From Dyella humicola (GTDB lineage Bacteria > Pseudomonadota > Gammaproteobacteria > Xanthomonadales > Rhodanobacteraceae), in contig NZ_JAPDPC010000001.1 in the NCBI RefSeq assembly GCF_026283945.1, forward strand, positions 1,922,001 through 1,986,000: DNA of 64,000 nucleotides. Reading direction: 5' to 3'. Positions 30,035 to 39,492 of the stretch are shown piece by piece; the stretch's first letter is position 1; each line of letters starts with the position of its first letter. The notes beneath the pieces are model-generated. The model worked only from the letters and a program-made list of their open reading frames with translations. It was not told where the DNA came from and ran no database searches. The position numbers were made by a program, and so were the translations under genes.

Positions 30035-30892
30035 TCAGGCTATGAAGGCCAGGGCCTCGGCGCAGGATTGTTCGACCTTGAGGCTAAGCAGGGGGTCGGC
30101 CCGCGTGTGCCCGCGGTTGACGGCGGCTATGGGCTTGCCGTCCCGTGCTGCTGCCGCCACGAAGCGGTACCCAGAAAAGACCATCAGCGACGAGCCGACG
30201 ACCAGCACGGCATCCGACGCGTTCAACGACGTGATGGCGGCGTCAACACGATCGCGCGGCACGTTTTCGCCGAAGAACACCACATCGGGCTTCATGATTC
30301 CGCCGCAGCTCGGGCAAGGAGGAATCTGGAAACCGGAGAAATCCCGACCCTCCAGATCCGCATCGCCATCGGGCGCATCATTGGCGTCGAGCAGGGCCCA
30401 TGCCGGGTTGAGCTGCACCAGTTCGTGCTGGAACGCTTCGCGTGGCGTGCGATGGGCGCAGGCCATGCAGCGGACTTCGTCGAGCCGGCCGTGCAAGTCG
30501 ATCACCTTTTGCTGGCCGGCCGCCTGGTGCAGGCCGTCGACGTTCTGGGTCAGCAGGGTGGCGACCCGGCCCTGTTGCTCCAGGCGGACGAGCGCACGGT
30601 GAGTGGCATTGGGCCGGGCACGACCAAAGCGTCGCCAGCCCACCAGGCTGCGCGCCCAGTAGCGCTGGCGTGTGGCACGTTCACCCATGAAGGCCTGGTA
30701 GGTGACCGGTTGAGGCCGCTTCCAGCCGCCATTCGTGTCGCGGTAGTCCGGGATGCCGGAGTCCGTACTGCAACCGGCGCCGGTCAGCACGAACAGGCGC
30801 GGATGCGCCTCGATGAAATCGCGTAGGCGCGCGCGGTCCTGGTCGAGTGACGCGGCGCCAGCGACGTTGGGGGTGGGGTCAGGCCGCAGCAC
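30035..30892 (-). CDS. SIR2-family NAD-dependent protein deacylase
   Basis: 285 residues from a GTG at 30892, chosen because GAGGAG lies about 10 nt upstream. It overlaps the HAD gene by 14 bp. Sirtuin signatures: TGAGCSTDSGIPDYRD near 37, TQNVDGLH near 113 with the catalytic His in DLHGRLDEV, four zinc cysteines (CMAC and CPSC), and GSSLMVFSGY for NAD. It removes acyl groups from lysines using NAD. The sequence is of the bacterial class II/IV-like type with the DTNGGWKR loop. Confidence 0.93.
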   Translation of the reverse strand: MLRPDPTPNVAGAASLDQDRARLRDFIEAHPRLFVLTGAGCSTDSGIPDYRDTNGGWKRPQPVTYQAFMGERATRQRYWARSLVGWRRFGRARPNATHRALVRLEQQGRVATLLTQNVDGLHQAAGQQKVIDLHGRLDEVRCMACAHRTPREAFQHELVQLNPAWALLDANDAPDGDADLEGRDFSGFQIPPCPSCGGIMKPDVVFFGENVPRDRVDAAITSLNASDAVLVVGSSLMVFSGYRFVAAAARDGKPIAAVNRGHTRADPLLSLKVEQSCAEALAFIA

Positions 30893-31595
30893 GGGACTGC
30901 AACTCCTCGAGCGCCTGGGCAATGCTGCCTGGGGCTTCGACCTGGACCACGCGTGATGCGTGGTCGACGAAATCGGTATCGGTCTCGTGCGCCCAGGTCA
31001 CGTGATAAGGCATGTAGATGCCCCAGCCGCCCAGTTGCACGACGGGTGCAATATCCGAACGGAGCGAATTGCCGATCATCGCAAAGCGTTCGGGCGTGAC
31101 GTCGAACTCGCCGAGCACGCGGCGATAGGCGCGATCGTCCTTTTCCGAGACGATCTCGATACGGTGGAACAGATCGGCCAGTCCGCTGCTCGCGACTTTC
31201 TGTTCCTGGTGGAACAGGTCGCCTTTGGTGATCAGTACGACCCGATGATGCGCGGCCACCGTCTCCACGGCGGCACGGATGCCGGGTAGCAAGTCCACCG
31301 GATGCGCCAGCACCTGTTTGCCGATCTCGATGATGCGATGCAGGTCGGCGGCGCTGATGCGTGATGCCGTCATTTCGATCGCCGATTCGATCATCGACAA
31401 GGTCATGCCCTTGGCGCCATAGCCGAACAGCTTGAGATTGCGCCGCTCGGTGGACAGCAGGCGATCATGCAGCCGCGCATTGGCGAGGTCGACGTACTCG
31501 CCGAGGATGCTCTCGAATGCGCTGCTGGCCGACTGGTAGTAGCCCTCGCTATGCCACAGCGTGTCGTCGCCATCGAAACCAACCAGCTCAATCAC
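30879..31595 (-). CDS. HAD-superfamily hydrolase
   Basis: 238 residues from a GTG with AGGTGA just upstream. Motif I GFDGDDTLW near residue 7 holds the nucleophile Asp and the acid/base Asp; motif II is ITKGD near 122; motif III and IV are around VSEKDD and MIGNSLRSDIAP. The motif I form DGDDTLWH matches a YjjG/HAD-IA-like subgroup of small-molecule phosphatases. Translation is coupled to the downstream sirtuin gene by a 14-bp overlap. Substrate unknown. The 247-bp gap upstream, to lacI, is divergent. Confidence 0.88.
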   Translation of the reverse strand: MIELVGFDGDDTLWHSEGYYQSASSAFESILGEYVDLANARLHDRLLSTERRNLKLFGYGAKGMTLSMIESAIEMTASRISAADLHRIIEIGKQVLAHPVDLLPGIRAAVETVAAHHRVVLITKGDLFHQEQKVASSGLADLFHRIEIVSEKDDRAYRRVLGEFDVTPERFAMIGNSLRSDIAPVVQLGGWGIYMPYHVTWAHETDTDFVDHASRVVQVEAPGSIAQALEELQSRAAA

Positions 31596-31842
31596 GATCT
31601 ATCACCTGCAACGGAACGTTTAGGGGCAGCCTCTAGGTTGGGCCGTTTCGCCATTTTTCCAGAAAAGACGCCCGCCGGCAGACGACGCGGCGCGGCCAGG
31701 ATGGGCAGACTGGTCGTCCGCGCAACGCATGCTAGGATGATTTGGCTTCCGCCCCGGGGGGACATGGCGGTCGCAAGGCCGTCTTCAGGCTCATCCGCGG
31801 TGACACGCGGCACGTCCTTCGTGATCGTTACTTCAGGTGACT

Positions 31843-32868
31843 ATGCGCGCACGCATCGAGGACGTGGCCCGGGTGGCGGGGGTTTCTCCCAAGACCGTCT
31901 CGCGAGTGCTCAACAACGAGCTTCATGTCAGCGAGAAAACCCGCGCGCGCATTCTAGAGGTGGTCCAGTCGCTGGGCTATCGCCCGCATCCTTCGGCGCG
32001 CAGCCTGGCGTCCAATCGTTCGTTCCTGGTGGGGCTGCTTTACGACAACCCCTCGCCCAGTTACATGATGGAGGTGCAGAGCGGCGTGCTGGAAGCGTGC
32101 GACGCGCGGCGCTACAGCGTGCTGATGCAACCCGTCGATGCGAATGACCCCGACTTTGTCGAGCAAGTGGAGACCCTGGTCGGCGGGCGCCGTCTCGAAG
32201 GTCTGATTCTCACCTCGCCCGTCAGCGACCACCCGGGCTTGCTGGCCCGTTTACGCGAATGGGGTATACCGTTCGCCAGCATTTCGCCGCGCGATCGCGA
32301 TGGCGTCGGCGTGGCGCTGGACGAACGCAAGGCCGCATGCGAGATGGTGGTCCACCTGTCCTCGCTGGGGCATCAGCGGATCGCGCATATCGCGGGCCAC
32401 CCCGATCACGGCGCAACCACGTGGCGGCTCGACGGCTATCGCGACGGACTCGGCCAGTGCGGGCTTCACTACGACGCGTCCTTGGTGGTGCAGGGGCATT
32501 TTACGTTCGACTCCGGTGTCTCCGCTGCACGTGACCTGCTTGGGCTGACAGCACCCCCAACGGCGATCTTTGCCGCCAATGACGACATGGCGGCGGGCGT
32601 GATCTGGGCCTGCAGCGAGGCGGGTTTATCCGTGCCTCGCGACTTGTCGGTCTGCGGTTTCGACGACACGCCGATGTCGCGGCAGATCTGGCCATCGCTG
32701 TCGACCATCCGTCAGCCGTGCCGCGACATGGGACGCATCGCGGCCGACCAGTTGCTGCGGGTCATACGCGACGGCGTTGGCAGCATGATCTGGCAGGATT
32801 TTTCCTTGTGCCTGCGCGGCTCGACCGCGCGCGCTCCCGACCCGCGCTTGGGTTCAGCCACGCCATAG
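31843..32868 (+). CDS. LacI-family transcriptional regulator
   Basis: 341 residues from the ATG at 31843, preceded by AGGTGA. The HTH (about 3-50) shows IEDVARVAGVSPKTVSRVLNN and the hinge helix PHPSARSLASNRS. The sugar-binding periplasmic-like domain (about 60-330) includes FAANDDMAAGVIWA and SVCGFDDTPMS. It lies 77 bp upstream of a secreted GH3 glucosidase on the same strand, so the natural inference is control by cellobiose or a related beta-glucoside. Confidence 0.92.
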   Translation: MRARIEDVARVAGVSPKTVSRVLNNELHVSEKTRARILEVVQSLGYRPHPSARSLASNRSFLVGLLYDNPSPSYMMEVQSGVLEACDARRYSVLMQPVDANDPDFVEQVETLVGGRRLEGLILTSPVSDHPGLLARLREWGIPFASISPRDRDGVGVALDERKAACEMVVHLSSLGHQRIAHIAGHPDHGATTWRLDGYRDGLGQCGLHYDASLVVQGHFTFDSGVSAARDLLGLTAPPTAIFAANDDMAAGVIWACSEAGLSVPRDLSVCGFDDTPMSRQIWPSLSTIRQPCRDMGRIAADQLLRVIRDGVGSMIWQDFSLCLRGSTARAPDPRLGSATP

Positions 32869-32945
32869 CGGGTCCGGCTATCACGCCGATGGACGATGTG
32901 GTCGCTTATCATCGGTTACCCAGCTTGATCGCCAAGGGGCGCCCC

Positions 32946-35459
32946 GTGTTGCTATCCCATACCCGCTCGTCTCTCATCGCTGCCGCGTTGGCCAGCGCGA
33001 TTTGTGGTTCCGGTCCGGCGCTCGCGGTCGAATCGACCACCGTGCATCCCGGGCAGTGGCCGCGCGCCACCTGGCCGTTTCCCGTCGATGCGAGTTTGGA
33101 GAAGCGGGTCGCGGCCTTGATGGCGAAGATGAGTGTGGAAGAAAAGGTCGGCCAATTGATCCAGGCCGATATCACCACCGTGACGCCGGACGATGTGCGC
33201 AAATACCGCCTGGGCTCGATCCTGGCTGGTGGCGATTCCAAACCCCATGGTCAGAGGTTTGCTACGCCCGAGCAGTGGAAAGCACTCTCGGATGAGTTCT
33301 ACCACGCCTCGATGGATACCCGTGATGGCCATGTCGCCATCCCGCTGCTGTTTGGCATCGACGCCGTGCATGGGCACAACGACACCACCGGGGCCACGCT
33401 GTTTCCGCAGAACTCGGCGCTGGGCGCGGCGCACGATCCCGCGCTGATACGCGAAATTGGCGCTGCAACGGCGGCGGAAGTGCGCGCCACCGGCATCTCA
33501 TGGACGTTTGCCCCCACCATCGCGGTGCCGCAGGATCTACGTTGGGGGCGAGCGTACGAGGGCTATTCGCAAGATCCGAAACTGGTGGCCGAGTATGCCG
33601 CCGCCATGGTCGAAGGTCTGCAAGGCAAAGTAGGAACGCCGCAATTTCTCGACAGCTCCCATGTGGTCGCCACCGCCAAGCATTTTCTTGGCGATGGCGG
33701 CACCCGGAATGGCAAGGACGAAGGCGATACCGAAGTCAGTGAAAACGTGCTGCGTACCCTGCACGCGGCGGGTTATCCGCCAGCCATCGACGCAGGTGTG
33801 CAGACGGTGATGGCTTCGTTCTCGAGTTGGAACGGGGTGAAGATGCATGGCAACAAGGCGCTCCTCACCGATGTGCTCAAGGGACGCATGGACTTCCAGG
33901 GTTTCGTGGTCGGCGATTGGAACGGCCATGGCCAGGTGCCTGGCTGCACCAAGGAAGACTGCCCCGCGTCCATCAATGCGGGCGTTGACATGTTGATGGC
34001 GCCCGATAGCTGGCGTGGTCTTTACGATCACACGCTGGCAGAAGTGAAGTCGGGCGTGATTCCGATGGCGCGGGTTGATGATGCCGTCGCCAGGATCTTG
34101 CGCGTCAAGCTTCGCGCCGGTTTGTTCGAAGCAGGATTGCCATCGGGGCAGCCTCTGGCGACCAAGGCGGCTGAGATCGTCGGCAGTCCGGCGCATCGCG
34201 CGCTGGCGCGGCGCGCCGTGCGCGAGTCGCTGGTGCTGTTGAAAAACAACGATGGGCTGTTACCGCTCGACCCTCGCAAGCACCTTCTGGTGGCGGGCAA
34301 TGGCGCGGACAATATTTCCCGCCAAAGTGGCGGTTGGACGCTGAACTGGCAGGGTGCCGGCTTCAAGAACGAAGACTTCCCGGGCGCACAATCGATCGGT
34401 GCGGGTATCGCAGAGCAGGTCAAGGCCGCGGGAGGCTCTGCCGAGATCGCGGCGGACGGGCACTACACGGCCAAGCCTGACGTCGCCGTGGTGGTATTCG
34501 GGGAAGATCCTTACGCCGAGTTCGAGGGCGATCTTCCCAATCTGTTGTATCGCCCGGGCGACGATCGCGATCTCGCCTTGATCCGTCATTTGCGCGGCGA
34601 AGGCATCCCGGTGGTCGCGGTGTTCCTGAGTGGGCGCCCGTTATGGGTGAATCGCGAGATCAATGCCGCCGATGCGTTCGTGGCGGCGTGGCTACCGGGC
34701 AGCGAGGGTGGCGGCGTGGCCGACGTGCTGTTGCGCACGCGTGATGGCCGCGTGGCCAACGATTTCCGCGGCAGGCTGGCCTACACCTGGCCCAGCACCG
34801 CCGTGCAGGGCCACGGTGCGCCCTTGTTCCCGCTAGGCCATGGCCTGACTTATGCCGATCATCAAACGCTGCCCAGGCTGCCTGAAGAATCGGGCATCAC
34901 CGAAGCACCGGCTCCGACGGATAGCTATGTCGAGCACGGCAAACCGGTTCGTGGCTATACGTTGATGCTGACGGGTGCGGACGGTGTTGCGTCCGCCGGG
35001 GAAGCAGCGACCTCGGTGACCACGGACGGCAGCTTGCGCATGACGGGTGTCGACTACAAGGCACAGGAAGATGCGCGGCAGTTTGCCTGGGGCAAAGATG
35101 GCGCACGTCTCGCGATTCACGCCAAGGCGCCACTTGATCTCGACCGCGAAGCGACCAGCGATTCGATGCTGGTCGTGACCTTGCGCGTCGATGCTCTGGC
35201 CAAGACCGGCGCATGGGCCAGCATGGGATGCGGAAAGAGTTGCGGGGGGCACATCGAGCTTGGCGCCCAGTTGGGCAAGGTGAAGCCCGGGCAGTGGACG
35301 CGCCTGGGCATTCCCCTCCGTTGCTTCCGTGCGCTCGGCGTCGACATGCATCACATCGATCAACCGTTCGTGCTGGAGGCCGCAAAAGGCACGCAGTTTG
35401 CCATTGCCAGCGTGGCGCTGGGAAATCAGGCGGATCAGGTCATGGATTGTCCGCGCTGA
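32946..35459 (+). CDS. Exported GH3 beta-glucosidase / exo-glucanase
   Basis: 837 residues from a GTG at 32946, preceded by AAGGGG and immediately followed by a signal peptide (HTRSSLIAAALASAI, cleavage after ALA). An ATG at 32889 would bury the signal peptide. GH3 N-terminal barrel (about 40-390) with GIDAVHGHN, ATAKHFLGDGG and the nucleophile Asp in VVGDWNGHGQ. A C-terminal alpha/beta sandwich follows (about 430-630, RQSGGWTLNWQG), then an extra beta domain (about 660-835). This is the layout of periplasmic glucan 1,4-beta-glucosidases/ExoP-type enzymes that release glucose from beta-glucans. The LacI protein upstream probably regulates it. Confidence 0.93.
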   Translation: MLLSHTRSSLIAAALASAICGSGPALAVESTTVHPGQWPRATWPFPVDASLEKRVAALMAKMSVEEKVGQLIQADITTVTPDDVRKYRLGSILAGGDSKPHGQRFATPEQWKALSDEFYHASMDTRDGHVAIPLLFGIDAVHGHNDTTGATLFPQNSALGAAHDPALIREIGAATAAEVRATGISWTFAPTIAVPQDLRWGRAYEGYSQDPKLVAEYAAAMVEGLQGKVGTPQFLDSSHVVATAKHFLGDGGTRNGKDEGDTEVSENVLRTLHAAGYPPAIDAGVQTVMASFSSWNGVKMHGNKALLTDVLKGRMDFQGFVVGDWNGHGQVPGCTKEDCPASINAGVDMLMAPDSWRGLYDHTLAEVKSGVIPMARVDDAVARILRVKLRAGLFEAGLPSGQPLATKAAEIVGSPAHRALARRAVRESLVLLKNNDGLLPLDPRKHLLVAGNGADNISRQSGGWTLNWQGAGFKNEDFPGAQSIGAGIAEQVKAAGGSAEIAADGHYTAKPDVAVVVFGEDPYAEFEGDLPNLLYRPGDDRDLALIRHLRGEGIPVVAVFLSGRPLWVNREINAADAFVAAWLPGSEGGGVADVLLRTRDGRVANDFRGRLAYTWPSTAVQGHGAPLFPLGHGLTYADHQTLPRLPEESGITEAPAPTDSYVEHGKPVRGYTLMLTGADGVASAGEAATSVTTDGSLRMTGVDYKAQEDARQFAWGKDGARLAIHAKAPLDLDREATSDSMLVVTLRVDALAKTGAWASMGCGKSCGGHIELGAQLGKVKPGQWTRLGIPLRCFRALGVDMHHIDQPFVLEAAKGTQFAIASVALGNQADQVMDCPR

Positions 35460-35469
35460 CGGCGAGCAC

Positions 35470-35874
35470 TCAGCCGCCAACGATAGGGACGCTGAAGGGT
35501 CGTGCTCCCTCGCGCCCGGACAGGCCGAGGCCGTAGCGCAGGCTGCGGCCTATGCGCTCGGCGTATTCGATCATGCGGGTGGCGGCGGCATCCTCCAGTA
35601 CGTCGGCGCAGGTGACTCGCCACAAGGTAAGCCAGTGCTCGAAGTGCATCGCCTTGATGGAATGCTGCCGATGCACGGCCATGGGAAAGCCACGATAGGT
35701 ACCGGTTCCCAGCGCGACGGAACACCAGAACGAGGTCAATAGCTGCTTGTGTTCGTCCCAGTCTTCAATGGCGGCGCTAAAGACCGGCCCGATCGACGGT
35801 TCGGCGCGAACGGCGTCGTAGAAACGATCGACCAGGACGGCGATGGTGTTTTCGTTGAGCGGAAGGCGTTGCAT
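35470..35874 (-). CDS. Group III truncated hemoglobin
   Basis: 134 residues from the ATG at 35874; a GTG at 35922 with an AAGGG upstream would add 16 residues. The 2/2 globin fold of trHbIII is recognised by FYDAVRAEP, the B/E region FWCSVALGTGTYRG, and the proximal His region HRQHSIKAMHFEHWLTLW. These proteins bind oxygen or NO with unclear roles, often in redox protection. It ends 10 bp from the convergent GH3 gene. The 142 bp upstream hold its promoter and nothing else I can identify. Confidence 0.88.
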   Translation of the reverse strand: MQRLPLNENTIAVLVDRFYDAVRAEPSIGPVFSAAIEDWDEHKQLLTSFWCSVALGTGTYRGFPMAVHRQHSIKAMHFEHWLTLWRVTCADVLEDAAATRMIEYAERIGRSLRYGLGLSGREGARPFSVPIVGG

Positions 35875-36016
35875 GGGATAGGCAGGGTGTGTCGGTGGCA
35901 GAGAGCCATTATCCGGGACCACGGCGACGCCCTTGGGTGGCGTGTTGACGCACCATGCGTTGATGACCGGGTTCTCACGGGATGGCCCGGCCGCAGGCGC
36001 GGCCGGGCAGGGCAGT

Positions 36017-36766
36017 TCACAGTTGGCTCATGCCGCCGTCGGCGATGATTTCGGTGCCGACGATAAAGGCCGACTCCGGCGCCGACAGGTGCAGCACGGT
36101 GGAAGCGATCTCGGCGGGCTGGCCGAAACGGCCCAGCGGGACTTGTGCCTGGATCTGGGCGGCGGTGGCTTCGAGTGCGGCCTGATCGAGACCCAACTTG
36201 CCGTAGATTGGCGTATGCACCGGACCCGGGCTGACCACGTTGACGCGCACGCCGACCGGCAGCAACTCGGCTGACAGCGTCTTGGCCAGCGAAATCACCG
36301 CGGCCTTGCTCGCCGCGTAGACCGACGAGCTGGGCATGCCGATGCGCGCATTGATCGAACCGTTGATGACAATGGAGGCGCCCGGGTTGAGCAGCGGAGC
36401 CAGGGCCTGGATCTGAAAGTACGGGCCCTTCACGTTGGTATTGAAGGTGAGATCCCACAGCGCGTCGTCCACGTCGGCAAGCGGGGCAAACTTCGCCACG
36501 CCCGCGTTGAGGAAGACCGCGTCGAGCTTGATGCTCTGGGCGGACAGTGTGCTGGCAAGTTCCTTGGCGGCGACCGCTGAGCCGGCATCGTTGCGGATGG
36601 CGATGGCATCGCTGCCGAGCGTCGCCAGCGCCGATTCCAATGCGGCTGCATCGCGGCCGGTGACGATGACCCGAGCGCCTTCGGCGGCGTAGGCCTGGGC
36701 CGTGGCAAGGCCGATGCCGCTGTTGCCGCCGGTGACGAGGATGGTTTTGTCGTTGAAACGGTTCAT
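36017..36766 (-). CDS. Short-chain dehydrogenase/reductase
   Basis: 249 residues from the ATG at 36766, preceded by AGGAG. Classical SDR: TGGNSGIG near residue 12, LNAG near 87, the Ser in NGSINAR, YAASK with the Tyr/Lys, and the C-terminal GTEIIADGGMSQL typical of the 3-oxoacyl-ACP-reductase-like group. It lies 238 bp downstream of the first amidohydrolase on the same strand; that gap holds no gene I can support. It may have its own promoter. Substrate unknown. Confidence 0.9.
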   Translation of the reverse strand: MNRFNDKTILVTGGNSGIGLATAQAYAAEGARVIVTGRDAAALESALATLGSDAIAIRNDAGSAVAAKELASTLSAQSIKLDAVFLNAGVAKFAPLADVDDALWDLTFNTNVKGPYFQIQALAPLLNPGASIVINGSINARIGMPSSSVYAASKAAVISLAKTLSAELLPVGVRVNVVSPGPVHTPIYGKLGLDQAALEATAAQIQAQVPLGRFGQPAEIASTVLHLSAPESAFIVGTEIIADGGMSQL

Positions 36767-37004
36767 GGCGTGCTCCTGGAATGCAGGGTGGTGGGTGACG
36801 ACGTCATGTTGCTCGTTGAGGGGCGTCTTGCCGTATCGCCCTATCGACGAACACGTTCGATGATGTCGAACATGTTTTCCGGCATCGCTGCGGACACGGG
36901 TGGCGCTTTGCTTGGCCAGGAAATCCCGTGGCGCTCGCGGAATGGCGCCGCACGGCAAGCGGTGTGTTCAACAGCGAGCTTATGGATGGCCTGGCTGGCC
37001 CAAG

Positions 37005-38855
37005 TCAAAAGGCCCAACACGTGCAACCGGATGGACCCCATGGCTGCTGCCGCACATCGATAGGCAGATGCCCGCAAGCCGATAGCGGTCCATGCGGGGC
37101 GTGCCCGACGGAGGCCAGCTGCGTAGCGTGTTGCACGCGCGCATAGGCCTGTGGCAATTTCCAGTAGCGGCTGCCAAAGTTCACCGGTGCCCAATCGGGC
37201 ATTGCAACGGGTGGCGCCGGATCATGCTGCTCAAAATCGCCACCGGCGTAGACGATGTGGCCATCCACGACGGTGAGATCGGAAACGATTTGCCGGATCG
37301 CTTCGTCGTCGACTTCGAAATAGTCCTGCGATAACAGCGCGAAGTCGGCGAGCTGCTCGATGTCGATCTGGCCCTTCAGCTCTTGCTCGCCGGAGAACCA
37401 GGTATTGGCCCGTGTGTACAGCGCGAGTGCGCTGGCGCGATCAACGCGGTTGCTGTCGGCATACAGCGATAGTCCACCCAAGGTCTTTCCGGTGGTCAGC
37501 CAGTAGAGCGCGTTCCATGGGTCATAGCTGGCAACGCGGGTGGCATCGGTACCGGCACCGACATGGATGCCCATCTCCAGCATGCGTTTGAATGGTGGCG
37601 TGCGCGCGGCCGCCTGGGCTCCGTAGCGCTCGACGAAGTATTCGCCCTGATACGCCATGCGATGTTGTATGGCGATCCCACCGCCCAGCCGGGCGATGCG
37701 TTCGAGGTTGCGGTCGGACACCGTTTCGGCGTGATCGAAGAACCACGGCAGACCTTGCAGGGAGACTTCCCGGTCGATTTTCTCGAACACATCCAGCGCG
37801 CGGCTGATGGTTTCGTCGTAGGTGGCGTGCATCCGCCAAGGCCAGCGGCGGTTTGCGAGCAATCGCACCACGTGTTCGAGGTCGGCCTCCATACGTGGCG
37901 GCATTTCGGGGCGCGGCTGGCGAAAGTCTTCGAAGTCGGCGGCCGAGAGCGCTAGCATTTCTCCCGCGCCATTGAGACGGTAGAACTCGTCGCCCTGGCC
38001 ATACTGGTTGTGGCTAGTCCAATGCGTGAAGTCCTGCAGTTCTTCCGCGGGCTTCTGCGTGAACAGGTTATAGGCGATGCGCACGGTGAGCTGGTGATGC
38101 TGGTGAAGCTCCTCGATCACCCGGTAGTCGTCGGGATAGTTTTGAAAGCCACCGCCGGCATCGATCACGCTGGTAACGCCCAGGCGATTCAGCTCGCGCA
38201 GGAAATGACGCGTGGAGTTGAGCTGGTATTCGTACGGCAGCTTGGGGCCCAGCGCGAGGGTGGCGTAAAGCAGGGCGGCGTTCGGTGTGGCCAGCAAGAG
38301 GCCTGTAGGCGTACCGCTGTGGTCGCGCACGATCTGGCCACCGGGTGGGTCGGGTGTGTCTTTGGAGTAGCCGCAGGCTCGCAGCGCGGCCGCATTCAGC
38401 AGCGCGCGGTCGTACAGGTGCAGGATGAAGACGGGCGTCTCGGGTGCCACCTGGTTGAGTTCCTCCAGGCTGGGCAGTCGGCGTTCGACAAACTGCTGCT
38501 CGGTGAAACCGCCCACCACGCGCACCCACTGTGGGGCCGGCGTGCGTGCCACCTGGTCGGCGAGCATGCGCATCGCATCGGCGAGCGAAGGAACGCCATC
38601 CCAGCGCAACTCGAGGTTGTAGTTGAGACCGCCGCGTATCACGTGCAGATGCGAGTCGATCAAGCCGGGTATGACGCGCCGCCTGCCGGCATCGATCATC
38701 ACCGTGGCTGGGCCGGCTAGCGCCTTGATCTGCCCATTGGTACCCACGGCAGCGAAATGACGGCCGTTGACCGCCAGCGCCTGCGCTTCCGGGCGCCTCG
38801 ATACGCCGGTATGGATACGGGCGTTGTGCACGATGAGGGTGGGGTGCGTGACCAT
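37005..38855 (-). CDS. YtcJ-type metal-dependent amidohydrolase, module copy 1
   Basis: 616 residues from the ATG at 38855, supported by GAGGTGA. Amidohydro_3 family: the metal site HLH in GLIDSHLHVIRGG near 68, then HATYDE, FDHAETVS and the catalytic Asp in AGTDATRVASY. No signal peptide, so it is probably cytoplasmic. After the barrel a tail of about 60 residues ends GCTCWAF. The paralog at 47274 shares long identical blocks (FEDFRQPRP, HRMAYQGEYFVERYG). It follows the XapX gene by 20 bp. Substrate unknown; relatives hydrolyse amides, formamides or cyclic C-N bonds. Confidence 0.88.
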   Translation of the reverse strand: MVTHPTLIVHNARIHTGVSRRPEAQALAVNGRHFAAVGTNGQIKALAGPATVMIDAGRRRVIPGLIDSHLHVIRGGLNYNLELRWDGVPSLADAMRMLADQVARTPAPQWVRVVGGFTEQQFVERRLPSLEELNQVAPETPVFILHLYDRALLNAAALRACGYSKDTPDPPGGQIVRDHSGTPTGLLLATPNAALLYATLALGPKLPYEYQLNSTRHFLRELNRLGVTSVIDAGGGFQNYPDDYRVIEELHQHHQLTVRIAYNLFTQKPAEELQDFTHWTSHNQYGQGDEFYRLNGAGEMLALSAADFEDFRQPRPEMPPRMEADLEHVVRLLANRRWPWRMHATYDETISRALDVFEKIDREVSLQGLPWFFDHAETVSDRNLERIARLGGGIAIQHRMAYQGEYFVERYGAQAAARTPPFKRMLEMGIHVGAGTDATRVASYDPWNALYWLTTGKTLGGLSLYADSNRVDRASALALYTRANTWFSGEQELKGQIDIEQLADFALLSQDYFEVDDEAIRQIVSDLTVVDGHIVYAGGDFEQHDPAPPVAMPDWAPVNFGSRYWKLPQAYARVQHATQLASVGHAPHGPLSACGHLPIDVRQQPWGPSGCTCWAF

Positions 38856-38875
38856 GGGCGTCACCTCGGGGTCAA

Positions 38876-39151
38876 TCAGCTCGGGTCTTCGCTGTGTTTG
38901 GTGTCTGGTTTGGGGTGGTGCTGGGGCAGTTGGGCAAATGTTTGTTCACGCAATTGCTCGGCGCAGTAGGCGGCCGTGACGCCTCCGCCCAGGATGACTT
39001 TCTTGGCGATCGGTACCGCCTGCTCGCCAAGCAGGATGCCAAGCAGCCCTATGAGGGCGACGACGGGTGGTGCCGGGGAGCGAACCTGGATCAGTCCATA
39101 GACCACCCCGACCAGTAAGCCGGCAGCCAGCGATAGCAGGTAGATCTTCAT
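38876..39151 (-). CDS. XapX (DUF1427) small membrane protein, module copy 1
   Basis: 91 residues from the ATG at 39151, preceded by GAGGAAATC. Two hydrophobic segments (about 3-20 and 30-50) with LAAGLLVGVVYGLIQVRSPAPPVVAL, the XapX signature, then LIGLLGILLGEQAVP. The C-terminal third is cytosolic-like and ends acidic. The function of this domain is unknown. Its coupling to the amidohydrolase in both copies suggests that the two work together, perhaps membrane delivery of the enzyme's substrate. Confidence 0.85.
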   Translation of the reverse strand: MKIYLLSLAAGLLVGVVYGLIQVRSPAPPVVALIGLLGILLGEQAVPIAKKVILGGGVTAAYCAEQLREQTFAQLPQHHPKPDTKHSEDPS

Positions 39152-39492
39152 AGTGATTTCCTCCAGCCAGGACGCCACATTTACGGTCAGGCGTGTCTAG
39201 CTTTCGTGACCGACCGTCCGGCATGGGTTTTGGCTGGCTCGCGGCAAGCAGGCGACCTCGTTGTCAAGCGTCAAACGCAACGGTGTGCATGTCGGCGGTG
39301 CTTACCATTCGTTCGAACTGGCCTGAAGTGCGTCAGCGGGAAGTTGGGATGGGTGGCCCGCACTTTGCTGGATGGACGTCCAAATCGTGCCATCGAGACA
39401 GGAGAGTCAACGGAATGTGCATATGCACAATCTTTATTTCCGGGTACGGTCGGAGTTAGACAGCATGAAGGTTCTCGTTGGGAGGCGAGCCC
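39152..39492. promoter_or_regulatory. 341-bp divergent control region with a 14-bp palindrome
   Basis: It lies between xapX (minus) and the OprO/P-type porin gene (plus). TGTGCATATGCACA at 39416-39429 is a perfect palindrome centred about 70 bp before the porin start. No gene is visible inside. The site could bind a dimeric regulator that controls the porin and possibly the xapX-amidohydrolase genes; no regulator gene is adjacent. Confidence 0.6.

Noticed and set aside
31611-31623. ACGGAACGTTTAG upstream of the HAD gene as a LacI operator
   Set aside because: Only a partial palindrome, 220 bp from lacI and on the side of the HAD gene; too weak to support.
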